Below, in pieces: positions 16,520-24,218 of a stretch of DNA of 25,563 nt; position 1 is the first letter of the stretch, and each line of letters opens with the position of its first letter. Position numbers and translations under genes: made by a program. Source of the DNA: Geobacter sp. (GTDB lineage Bacteria; Desulfobacterota; Desulfuromonadia; Geobacterales; Geobacteraceae). The notes below the pieces were generated by a model. That model worked only from the letters and a program-made list of their open reading frames with translations. It had not been told where the DNA came from and ran no database searches. The stretch lies in contig DNJC01000147.1 of the NCBI GenBank assembly GCA_003490025.1, positions 1 to 25,563 on the forward strand, given 5' to 3'.

Positions 16520-16921
16520 ATGAGAAAAATCAGCTTGGCTTTCGTTGTCGTTTCTGCGCTCATGGCGGCCCCCTGCTTGGCCGAACAGGCAGTCGGCACC
16601 GCAGCGCCGAAGCCTACTGCGAAGAAAGCAGAAAAGAAGACGGCAATCTATGTCGGAGAGGTCCTGGAGATCGATCACAAGACCAATAGAATGGTGGTCG
16701 CGCCGAAAAATTCGGAGATCGCCATGGTGCTGAACACGAGCAGGGTCAAGAAGGTTTCCGGCTACAGCGGGGTGCAGGAAGTAAAGGCAGGCGACTGGGT
16801 CGAGGCGAACTATGAGGCGAAGGTCGGCACCATGTACGCCCTGACGGTGACCAAGAGCAAGAAGCCGGAAGAGTCGAAAAAGAGCGCTGCGAAGCGGGAA
16901 AAGCCCGCCAATCATCCCTAG
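16520..16921 (+). CDS. Small exported protein with an OB-like beta domain
   Basis: 133 residues, ATG 16520 with AAAGGAG at 16505-16511. Signal peptide 1-21 (ISLAFVVVSALMAAPCLA before EQ). A Lys/Ala linker follows. Residues ~43-108 are a small beta domain (YVGEVLEIDHKTNRMVVAP, then VKAGDWVEANYEAKVG and MYALTVTK) resembling the DUF5666-type OB fold. The C-terminus is Lys/Ser/Glu-rich. Its own ribosome binding site and the terminator upstream suggest separate transcription from the cytochrome. Function unknown. Confidence 0.85.
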   Translation: MRKISLAFVVVSALMAAPCLAEQAVGTAAPKPTAKKAEKKTAIYVGEVLEIDHKTNRMVVAPKNSEIAMVLNTSRVKKVSGYSGVQEVKAGDWVEANYEAKVGTMYALTVTKSKKPEESKKSAAKREKPANHP

Positions 16922-17086
16922 ATAGGCCGACAAAGAGGACAAAATCGGATCAACAACCAGATGCAAAGAGGTAGCGCTGTCTCTGGCCAAAGTCTTCATG
17001 GAGGACAAAAATCAAATCCCTATCCTTGGCAATGGTGTATCATTGACCATGAGCTTCACTAGATTGTCAAGACAAGGAGGCTTCCC

Positions 17087-17497
17087 ATGCTTCGGAAAAT
17101 CATCAGACCCATGAGTTTCTTTTTGATTTTCTCCTTTTGTCTACTCGATTTTTCCGTGCAGACGGCAAAGGCACAGATGATCGGCACCGATACAGTGATC
17201 GCGACACAGAAGCAGGAAGTGAACCGTGAGCGGATTACTGCCTTTCTCGGCCGCGCCGATGTGCAGCGGGTCATGGTGCAGCGCGGCGTCGATGCTGCCG
17301 AGGCACAAAAACGTGTGGCCGGCCTTTCCGATTCGGAACTGACAAAAATTTCCCAGGCCATGGATCAGTTGCCAGTCGGTGGCGATTTTGGTGTCGGATC
17401 GGTCATTGGCGCTTCGGTTTTTATCTTTTTGGTGTTGCTGATCACCGATATTGCTGGTCTAACACATGTTTTTCCCTTTGTTAGTCACAGGCGCTAA
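17087..17497 (+). CDS. PA2779-family small membrane protein
   Basis: 136 residues, ATG 17087 with AAGGAGG at 17074-17080. N-terminal signal or membrane segment (~10-28), then a helical region with VNRERITAFLGRADVQRVMV and LSDSELTKISQAMDQLPVGG, then a C-terminal membrane helix (~103-122, IGASVFIFLVLLITDIAGL). This pattern and the gene that follows match the PA2779 family, usually paired with a PA2778-type peptidase. Its 3' end overlaps the peptidase gene by 32 bp. The biochemical role of the family is not known to me. Confidence 0.88.
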   Translation: MLRKIIRPMSFFLIFSFCLLDFSVQTAKAQMIGTDTVIATQKQEVNRERITAFLGRADVQRVMVQRGVDAAEAQKRVAGLSDSELTKISQAMDQLPVGGDFGVGSVIGASVFIFLVLLITDIAGLTHVFPFVSHRR

Positions 17498-18458
17498 GAG
17501 CCGGACACAATCGGGGTTCCTTCAGGCCGACAGGCAAGTGCTTATCTGCCTGTTGTTTTTAGGGCTGTCCCTTGTTTTATCCGGCTGCGGCCTCCTGTCG
17601 ACGAGCCCCCTGCTCCAGACGCCGGGCGGGCCCGCCACGGCCAGAGTTGACGAAGTCCCGTTTTTTGCCCAGAAGGAACTGCAATGCGGGCCAGCGGCCC
17701 TAGCCATGGCGCTTAACTGGAGCGGAATCGACGTCCAACCCTCCGAGCTTACCCCCGAAGTTTTCACCCCCGACCTCAAGGGCAGCCTGCAGAGCGCCCT
17801 GATCGGCGCAACCCGCAGGCATGGCCGGGTTGCCTATGCCATCACCGGCAGCGAAGCCCTGCTGGCCGAGGTCTCGGCCGGCAATCCGGTCATCGTGCTG
17901 GTCAATCTCGGCCTGTCTTGGTATCCGAAATGGCACTATGCCGTGGTCATCGGTTTTGATCGGGAGCGCGAAGAGGTTATCCTCCACTCAGGACTCACCG
18001 CCAACGAGCATCTCAGTTCCCGGGTTTTCCTGAATATCTGGCGGCGCGGCAAGTACTGGGGGCTTCTGGTCCTTCCGCCGGAGCGGCTGCCGGCTGGAGT
18101 TGTAGAGGGGGATTGGCTTGAAGCCGTTGCCGGCCTGGAAAGGGCCGACCAGTGGCGGGGGGCGGAAGCCGGGTACAGTGCGGCACTGAAGCGCTGGCCG
18201 AAGAGTTTCGCCGCCTGGATGGGACTCGGCAACAGCCGTTACAGTCTGCACGATTTTGCCGGTAGCGCCGAGGCCTTTCGCCGAGCAACCCTGCTTCAGC
18301 CGGAAAACGGCATACCGTTCAACAACCTTGCCCATGTTCTGAACATCCAGGGCAAGCGAAATGAGGCCCTGGTTGCGGCACAACGAGCCGTGGACCTTGG
18401 CGGCCCGCTCCTCGGCAATTTCTTGCAAACCCTGGAAGAGATCAAAAACAAACCCTGA
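17466..18458 (+). CDS. PA2778-family C39-like cysteine peptidase lipoprotein with TPRs
   Basis: 330 residues from ATG 17466, which overlaps the upstream gene; there is no good ribosome binding site, so coupling is likely. Lipobox LVLSGC puts the lipidated Cys at 41, an unusually late position, so the true start may be the GTG at 17538 or another downstream codon. The peptidase domain (~60-210) has the C39-like catalytic Cys in QCGPAALA (C74) and His in KWHYAVVIGFD (H157), followed by an HSG turn. Residues ~220-325 are TPR-like (WMGLGNSRYSLHDFAGSAEA, FNNLAHVLNIQGKRNEALVA). It probably cleaves a secreted or periplasmic peptide substrate together with the PA2779-type protein; the substrate is unknown. 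Confidence 0.88.
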   Translation: MFFPLLVTGAKSRTQSGFLQADRQVLICLLFLGLSLVLSGCGLLSTSPLLQTPGGPATARVDEVPFFAQKELQCGPAALAMALNWSGIDVQPSELTPEVFTPDLKGSLQSALIGATRRHGRVAYAITGSEALLAEVSAGNPVIVLVNLGLSWYPKWHYAVVIGFDREREEVILHSGLTANEHLSSRVFLNIWRRGKYWGLLVLPPERLPAGVVEGDWLEAVAGLERADQWRGAEAGYSAALKRWPKSFAAWMGLGNSRYSLHDFAGSAEAFRRATLLQPENGIPFNNLAHVLNIQGKRNEALVAAQRAVDLGGPLLGNFLQTLEEIKNKP

Positions 18459-18722
18459 TTAGCGACGATCTTCCACCAGCCTTAGCCAGCCCTCCGGGCG
18501 CCTGCCAGCTCCAGCTTTGGCAAACAGGAAACGAGCGGATGCGACCTCTAGCCCCACGTGAACGGTTGCAGTGAGAGTGGATTACCGCCAAGATCGAAGT
18601 TGATACTTCTACCCCGGGGGCTACAATCCTCCCTGGAACCCGCACCTCGGTGTTGGTAAGGAGCGGAGACCGGCGTAACGACTCTGCATCGGGCGGGAGG
18701 GAAACGTCGGGTGTGAAAAGCC

Positions 18723-21521
18723 ATGACTGAACAAGATGAACTGACCGGCGAACTGCTCCGTATTGCGACTGCGGTGATGATCGACATGCGTCCCCACAAA
18801 CAGGGGACATCGGTGCATCTCGACAGTTCCATCGACAGGGACCTGGGGCTTGACAGCCTCGGCAGGGTGGAGTTGATCTCCAGGGTCGAACGGGCCTTCG
18901 ATGTGTCGCTACCGGAACAACTTCTGGATGGCGTGGAGACCCTTCGCGACCTGCACAGTGCTCTGCTGGCGGCTGGAGGGAAGCGCCGTGCCGCGATCGC
19001 GCCTGTAGCGGCTCGGGAGGCGCCGACGCTGGTCGAGTCGGCGCCCGAGTCCGCCTCGACGCTGGTCGAGGCGCTGGACTGGCATTGCCGGACCCATCCC
19101 GAGCGCACCCACATCGTTTACTGCGGGGAATCGGGACAGGAACAGCAGATAAGCTATGGCGCACTGAGAGGAGGGGCTGAAAGGATCGCAGGGGGGCTGG
19201 TCCTGCACGGCCTGGAAACAGGCCAGGCCGTGGCGCTCATGCTCCCCACCGGTCCCGACTACTTCTATTGCTTCTTCGGGATACTCCTCGCCGGCGGGAT
19301 CCCGGTCCCAATCTATCCCCCGGCGCGACTTTCCCAGATCGAGGACCACCTGCGCCGCCATGCGGGGATACTGTCGAACGCCCTGGTCAGGATGCTGATA
19401 ACGGTTCCCGATGCCCTGCCCCTCGCCCGCCTGCTGAAGTCCCTGGTGGAGGGGCTGCAGAGCGTGATCACACCCGGGAAGCTTGCTTCCGGCGAAAACC
19501 CGCTGCAGCCTCACCGAAGCACTCCCTCCGACACCGCCCTCCTGCAATACACTTCCGGGAGCACGGGGGATCCCAAGGGGGTCGTGCTGAGCCACGCCAA
19601 CCTCCTTGCCAACCTCCGCGCCATGGGGAGGGCCTTGGGTGTCTCCTCGACCGACGTGTTCGTGAGCTGGCTCCCCCTCTACCACGACATGGGGCTGATC
19701 GGGGCTTGGCTCGGCAGCCTCTTTTATGCCTTCCCCCTGGTCGTCATGTCCCCGCTTTCCTTTCTGGCGCGCCCCGAGCGGTGGCTCTGGGCCATCCACA
19801 CCCATCGCGGGACCCTGTCGGCCGCTCCCAATTTCGCCTTCGAACTCTGCCTGAGAAGGATAGCCGATCGCGACCTGCAGGGGCTGGACCTGGGTAGCTG
19901 GCGCATCGCCTGCAACGGCGCCGAGCCGGTGAGTCCCGTCACCATGACCGGCTTCATCGAGCGTTTCGCCTCCTACGGGTTTCGGCCGGAGGCGATCGCG
20001 CCGGTGTACGGACTGGCGGAATCCTCGGTGGGGCTGGCATTCCCCCCCGTGGGACGCGGGCTGCTTCTGGACCGGATAAGGCGGGAGGAATTCATGGCGA
20101 CCGGCCGCGCCCTGCCGGCGGAGGAGGATGACCGGGAGGCGCTCACCTTCGTCGCCTGCGGCCAGCCGTTGCCGGGGCATCAGATCAGGATCGTCGACAG
20201 GGGAGGGCGTGAACTCCCCGTGCGGATGGAGGGGCGCCTCGAATTCAAGGGGCCTTCCGCCACCAGCGGCTACTTACGCAACCCGGAGCAGACCCGGCGG
20301 CTGTTCCGCGGCGACTGGCTGGATTCAGGCGACCTGGCGTACCTGGCCGGCGGGGATGTCTTCATCACCGGGCGGGCCAAGGACATCATCATCAAAGCGG
20401 GGAGAAACGTCTACCCCTACGAGCTTGAGGATGCGGTGGGCGGCATTCCCGGCATACGGAAAGGGTGCGTGGCGGTGTTCGGGAGCACCGATCCGGTCTC
20501 GGGGACCGAGCGGCTGGTCATTTTGGCGGAAACCAGGGTGGCCGACCCCGCCGCCCGGGAAAAACTGCGCGACCTGATCAACGGGGCGGGGATCGATCTC
20601 CTGGGGTTCCCCCCGGACGACATCTTATTGGCCCCTCCCCATACCGTTCTCAAGACCTCCAGCGGCAAGATCCGCAGGGCGGCAAGCCGGGAGTTCTACG
20701 AACAGGGCGCCGATGTCGTGCGCCCAAGCCCCGTCTGGCTCCAGCTTTCCCGCCTGGCGCTGGCTGGAGCCGCCGCCCAACTCCGGCGCTTCGTCTCCGG
20801 CGCAGCCGAGGTGCTCTATGCCGGCTACATCTGGACCCTCTTCGCCGCGTTAGCCCCCTGCGCCTGGACGGCAGCCGTCCTGATGCCGAATCCCAACCTC
20901 TGCTGGAAGGTGAGCCGCGCGGCGGCAAGACTTTTCCTGCGCTGCTCCGGCATCTCCGTTACGGCAAAGGGGATCGACAACCTTCCTCCGGGAAGCCCCG
21001 TCATCCTCGCGGCGAACCACTCGAGTTACCTGGACGGCATGGCGCTCGTCGCGGCGCTTCCCGGGCATTTCAGCTTCGTGGCCAAAGAGGAACTCAAGGG
21101 GAGCCTGATATCGCGCAGTTACCTGCAGAAAATGGGGAGCCTGTTCGTCGAGCGATTCGACGTTCAAAAGGGGATCGAGGATGCCGCTATGGTCCAGCAG
21201 GAGGTGCTCAACGGCAAAGCGGCCATCTTTTTTCCGGAAGGTACCTTCTGCCGCATACCGGGCCTGCTCCCGTTCAAGATGGGCGCCTTCCTGGTGGCGG
21301 CCAGGACCGGGACGCCGCTCGTGCCGGTTGCCATTTGCGGCACCCGGTACATCCTTCATCCCGATCACTGGTTCCCGCGCAGGGGGGCGGTCGTGATTAC
21401 CATATCTCCCCCCTTGAGGGAGTCCGGCGCTGACTGGGATGCCGCAATCCGGTTGAGGGATGCGGCCCGTGCCGAAATCCTCCGCAACTGCGGCGAACCG
21501 GACCTCGCAGAGAGGGAGTGA
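18723..21521 (+). CDS. ACP - fatty-acyl-AMP ligase - PlsC acyltransferase fusion
   Basis: 932 residues in three modules. Residues ~5-85 are an acyl carrier protein with the phosphopantetheine Ser at 45 (DLGLDSLGRVEL). Residues ~115-670 are an adenylate-forming enzyme: TSGSTG at 277-282, SWLPLYHDMGL, SAAPNFAFE, YGLAESS, the hinge region GRAKDIIIKAGRNVYPYELE and the catalytic Lys at 649 (SSGKIRR). The motifs are those of fatty-acyl-AMP ligases (FadD32-like) rather than CoA ligases. Residues ~690-730 are hydrophobic, probably membrane-associated. Residues ~745-932 are a PlsC-type acyltransferase with NHSSYLD (765-771) and FPEGT (837-841). The protein could activate a fatty acid, load its own ACP and transfer the chain to a lysophospholipid or glycerol-phosphate acceptor. 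The order differs from Aas, which is acyltransferase then ligase without ACP. The ribosome binding site before ATG 18723 is weak. Confidence 0.92.
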   Translation: MTEQDELTGELLRIATAVMIDMRPHKQGTSVHLDSSIDRDLGLDSLGRVELISRVERAFDVSLPEQLLDGVETLRDLHSALLAAGGKRRAAIAPVAAREAPTLVESAPESASTLVEALDWHCRTHPERTHIVYCGESGQEQQISYGALRGGAERIAGGLVLHGLETGQAVALMLPTGPDYFYCFFGILLAGGIPVPIYPPARLSQIEDHLRRHAGILSNALVRMLITVPDALPLARLLKSLVEGLQSVITPGKLASGENPLQPHRSTPSDTALLQYTSGSTGDPKGVVLSHANLLANLRAMGRALGVSSTDVFVSWLPLYHDMGLIGAWLGSLFYAFPLVVMSPLSFLARPERWLWAIHTHRGTLSAAPNFAFELCLRRIADRDLQGLDLGSWRIACNGAEPVSPVTMTGFIERFASYGFRPEAIAPVYGLAESSVGLAFPPVGRGLLLDRIRREEFMATGRALPAEEDDREALTFVACGQPLPGHQIRIVDRGGRELPVRMEGRLEFKGPSATSGYLRNPEQTRRLFRGDWLDSGDLAYLAGGDVFITGRAKDIIIKAGRNVYPYELEDAVGGIPGIRKGCVAVFGSTDPVSGTERLVILAETRVADPAAREKLRDLINGAGIDLLGFPPDDILLAPPHTVLKTSSGKIRRAASREFYEQGADVVRPSPVWLQLSRLALAGAAAQLRRFVSGAAEVLYAGYIWTLFAALAPCAWTAAVLMPNPNLCWKVSRAAARLFLRCSGISVTAKGIDNLPPGSPVILAANHSSYLDGMALVAALPGHFSFVAKEELKGSLISRSYLQKMGSLFVERFDVQKGIEDAAMVQQEVLNGKAAIFFPEGTFCRIPGLLPFKMGAFLVAARTGTPLVPVAICGTRYILHPDHWFPRRGAVVITISPPLRESGADWDAAIRLRDAARAEILRNCGEPDLAERE

Positions 21522-21667
21522 TTGGAAGCCAGGCGGTTCCGAACAGGAAGAGTCTGTGCCTCGACAGGGACGGATCGATATCCCGTGGTCTTTGCTGGCA
21601 ACTACAAGAGGTGCTGGGTTTGGGTTTACCCAGACCCGCGACGAAATTGCTATCATAGAAATTTAAA

Positions 21668-22147
21668 CGTTATCCTTAGAACCCTAAGCGTTTTCGTTTG
21701 AACCAGATCCTTCAACTCCCACCCAAAAACCAGATCCCGCCTGTTTGAAGCCTCAAGTAACCAGGATCATCGTTATCTTTGCCGGGAAAACGCTCAATTG
21801 GGGAAGGAGATCGTTGTTCGCCGGAGAAGATCCTTCAGTGACCTCGTGTGATCGCTCAAGTTCGGCGGAAAGCGTTCAAGTGCGGGCGAAGTCGCTCATC
21901 GGCGGCAGGAAAACGCTCAAGTCCCAGGGAAAGCGTACAAGGCGCGGAGGAGAGGAAGAGAGTACAAGGAGAGCGGGAACACGCTCAAGTTACGAAGAGT
22001 GCATTCAAGAGTCGAAGGAAATCGCACAACTTCAAAAAAACCGCCTCAAGAGCGAAGCATAACGACTGGTGGGACCGAGGAGATCGTTAAGGCGGCGGGG
22101 TTGAAAGATAATCCTGGCGGGAAATCTCTCAAAGTGCTCCGAACGTG
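21668..22147. repeat. Degenerate tandem array, period about 20.5 bp (array 1)
   Basis: About 20 units follow one another with starts near 21668, 21689, 21709, 21731, 21751, 21771, 21791, 21812, 21832, 21853, 21873, 21893, 21914, 21934, 21961, 21982, 22002, 22023, 22042, 22063, 22085, 22105 and 22126. The conserved part is CGYTCAAGT, followed by a variable stretch ending in GGRAA. Spacing alternates between 20 and 21 except for one 27-bp step at 21934. Copies differ too much for a CRISPR, and no cas genes are seen. Open frames through it (such as 21745-22062) are low-complexity products of the repeat and are not called as genes. The 21522-21667 part before it holds only a weak hairpin (CTGGGT...ACCCAG, 21614-21633). 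Confidence 0.75.
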
Positions 22148-22191
22148 TTGTTCCGCCTCCCAATCCACTGAAAAGCCTTGGCGAAACTTGT

Positions 22192-23337
22192 CTAGTAAGC
22201 TGCCAGATCGAGTTCGGCTGTATCGATACGGGCAAGTCGATGCCCGAGGCGTTTTTCGATCACCTTGAAATGCGGCAAATCTTCAGGACACAGTAGTGTC
22301 ACGGCGACCCCCGCGGTTTCCGCACGACCGGTTCTTCCGATGCGGTGCAGATAGTCGTTGGGCGACCGGGGAAGTTCGTAATTGACCACATGGGGCAGAA
22401 ACTGTATATCGATCCCGCGCGCGGCCAGATCCGTGGCTACCAGCACCCGCAATTCCCCCGCTTTAAATCTAGTCAAGGCAGCGGTTCTGCCCCCCTGGCT
22501 CATGCCGCTGTGAAAGGTGGCAGCGCTGATCCCGTTATCGAGCAGCTTCTTGGTGACATTGTCGGCCCTTCGCTGCGACGAGGTAAAGACCAGCACCTGT
22601 TTCCAATCGCCGGTTTTGATCAGATACCTGAGGAAGGGGCCCTTGCGGCTCGGGTCTACCGTGTAGATCTGCTGGGTGATCAGCTCCGCCTCGGACACCT
22701 GCTCCTTGATCTCAACCCGTAGCGGGTTGGTCAGTTGGCTGGTCGCCAACCGCTCCACATCCGCGCCGAACGTGGCTGAAAACAGAAGATTCTGACGCTT
22801 TTCCGGGAGCAGGGCGAGGATCTGCTGCACTTCATCCTGAAAGTCCTGCTCGTAGAGCCTGTCGGCTTCATCCAGCACCAAGGTGGCGACAGTGGATAAC
22901 TGCACGCTATTTTTACCAACCAGCTCAAGCAAGCGACCGGGAGTGGCGATCAGCAGCTCGATCCCTTTCAGTTGGATCATCTGCGGGTTAATGGCGACCC
23001 CGCCAAAAACAGCGCCGGTCTTGACCCGAGGGTTTAGATGGCACCCGAGTTGCCTCGCAACGTCATCGACCTGCGCGGCAAGTTCGCGGGTCGGCACTAA
23101 GACCAGGGCCTTGAGCCGCCGCCGCTCACCCGGTGCCTGGCACTCGATGAGTTGCAGGAGCGGCAGGATGAAGCCGGCCGTTTTACCGGACCCGGTCTTG
23201 GCGATGGCCAGCAGATCCCTTCCCTGCAAAATAGCTGGAATGACCTTGCGCTGAATTGGGTACGGACGCTTGAATTGCTGCTGTTCCGCAATCGCGCTCA
23301 ACAGTTCGGAACGCAGGCCAAGGGAAGCAAATGACAT
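22192..23337 (-). CDS. DEAD-box RNA helicase (RhlE-like)
   Basis: 381 residues, start ATG at 23337-23335 (minus) with a GAGGAG ribosome binding site upstream. All core motifs are present: Q motif with Q29 (RPYPIQ), motif I AKTGSGKT (46-53), Ia PTRELAAQ (82-89), Ib TPGRLLEL (132-139), II DEAD (156-159), III SAT (187-189), then VFTSSQRRADN, ATDLAARGIDI and VI HRIGRTGR. The N-terminus MSFASLGL resembles the RhlE group. There is no long basic C-terminal tail, so it is a minimal helicase core. It unwinds RNA duplexes using ATP in ribosome assembly, mRNA decay or cold adaptation in known members. It stands alone between two repeat arrays, with a terminator-like element in its leader. Confidence 0.95.
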   Translation of the reverse strand: MSFASLGLRSELLSAIAEQQQFKRPYPIQRKVIPAILQGRDLLAIAKTGSGKTAGFILPLLQLIECQAPGERRRLKALVLVPTRELAAQVDDVARQLGCHLNPRVKTGAVFGGVAINPQMIQLKGIELLIATPGRLLELVGKNSVQLSTVATLVLDEADRLYEQDFQDEVQQILALLPEKRQNLLFSATFGADVERLATSQLTNPLRVEIKEQVSEAELITQQIYTVDPSRKGPFLRYLIKTGDWKQVLVFTSSQRRADNVTKKLLDNGISAATFHSGMSQGGRTAALTRFKAGELRVLVATDLAARGIDIQFLPHVVNYELPRSPNDYLHRIGRTGRAETAGVAVTLLCPEDLPHFKVIEKRLGHRLARIDTAELDLAAY

Positions 23338-23370
23338 TGATCGAACTCTCCTCTTCTCTCCTGTACATGC

Positions 23371-23402
23371 TTAAAAACAAAAACCACAGGAAGCCCTGTG
23401 GT
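23371..23402 (-). terminator. Intrinsic terminator in the helicase leader (attenuator candidate)
   Basis: On the minus strand ACCACAGG-GCTT-CCTGTGGT (8-bp perfect stem, 23402-23383) is followed by TTTTTGTTTTT. It lies 34-65 bases upstream of the helicase start and just after the candidate promoter at 23417-23446, so it would end most transcripts at about 40 nt unless read through. It could instead end transcription arriving from further upstream. Confidence 0.75.
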
Positions 23403-23416
23403 CCGGATGCAGCACT

Positions 23417-23446
23417 CTTATACCATGTTGTACCGTCCGGCGACAA
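23417..23446 (-). promoter_or_regulatory. Candidate sigma-70 promoter of the helicase gene
   Basis: Minus strand: -35 TTGTCG (23446-23441), 18-base spacer, -10 TATAAG (23422-23417). Predicted start near 23409, giving a leader of about 70 nt that begins almost directly with the terminator hairpin. Confidence 0.5.
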
Positions 23447-23527
23447 TCGCTTTCCCGCTGAGCGGGTTCCTGACGGTTAGGAGGGCATGCCCAAGGGGTT
23501 GTTACCAACTACTGTTCCCCCGAAGAA

Positions 23528-24041
23528 GTTGCATTCATTTTTCCGTGAATTCGGGCCTGCCCGGGCATGAACATTCAAAACCTGGGGAATGAATTGCAGA
23601 AAATTTGAATTGACTCTTCCGCCCGAAATGATCATTCCAGAGATTAGAAATGAATTGGCAGAAAAATGAATGCTCACCATTTTTCGCGATGAATATTCAA
23701 ATTTTTTAAAACCACTTCTCGGAAAATCGAACCAATGTCCGGCACCGGAATGATGATTCAAAAATTTTTGAATTAATTCGTAGAAGAATGAATTGATACT
23801 TCCGGCTGGGAGTGATCATTTCTAATATTAGAAAACAATTCGTTGAAAAATGAATTGCAACTTTCGTTTGGAGAATTGATTCAAAAATTTTGGAATCAAT
23901 TCAAAAAAAATTGAATATCAGCTCTCGCACGAAGTGATCATTCAAAACATTAGAAATAAATTCACCAGCCGACGAATATCATTCGCGAGAAAATGAATCA
24001 ATTCCGGCAGCGGCGAATGAATTCGTGCGCTGAAAATCATT
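23528..24041. repeat. AT-rich degenerate array, period about 20 bp with higher-order units (array 2)
   Basis: About 25 AT-rich cores of the type GAATNNATTC or ATGAATTG alternate with ~10-bp variable GC-richer spacers. Core centres lie near 23571, 23591, 23610, 23632, 23652, 23670, 23694, 23753, 23774, 23791, 23816, 23836, 23853, 23877, 23897, 23915, 23937, 23957, 23979, 23998, 24019 and 24036. There is also a longer repeat: GTGATCATT followed by a TTAGAAA-type box recurs at 23629 (as ATGATCATT), 23812 and 23933, and GATTCAAAAATTTT recurs at 23754 and 23878, about 122 bp or six units apart. No coding frame through it looks real. Confidence 0.75.
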
Positions 24042-24057
24042 TTTTTTGCACAGCGAC

Positions 24058-24216
24058 TGACGGAGGGGGACGCTTGGTCACTTGGTGCAGTTACTCGGAG
24101 GCCAAGGGCGAGAGAGGCAGAGCTAATGGCTGGCCGTCTTCCTGAGATGCACATTTCGACGAACTCAACCAAGTGACCAGCGTCCCCCCGTCACGTGACC
24201 AGCGTCCCCCCGTCAC
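24058..24216. repeat. REP cluster: two exact tandem copies plus an inverted copy
   Basis: GTGACCAGCG...CCGTCAC occurs twice as exact abutting 22-bp copies (24173-24194 and 24195-24216), each with GTGAC/GTCAC ends. An inverted, slightly diverged copy (TGACGGAGGGGGACGC..., 24058-24085) faces them across ~85 bp. The cluster ends two bases before the stop codon of the minus-strand Kelch gene and may serve as its transcript end. Confidence 0.8.
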
Positions 24217-24218
24217 CT

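Noticed and set aside
21745..22062. Possible 105-residue protein in array 1
   Set aside because: Frame length results from the repeat; a second overlapping frame is equally open, and no ribosome binding site or domain is seen.
21668..24041. CRISPR arrays flanking the helicase
   Set aside because: Units are ~20 bp and degenerate, without constant repeats and unique spacers of CRISPR size, and there are no cas genes.
23942..24172. Minus-strand 76-residue frame between array 2 and the REP cluster
   Set aside because: It runs through both repeats and has no domain or ribosome binding site.
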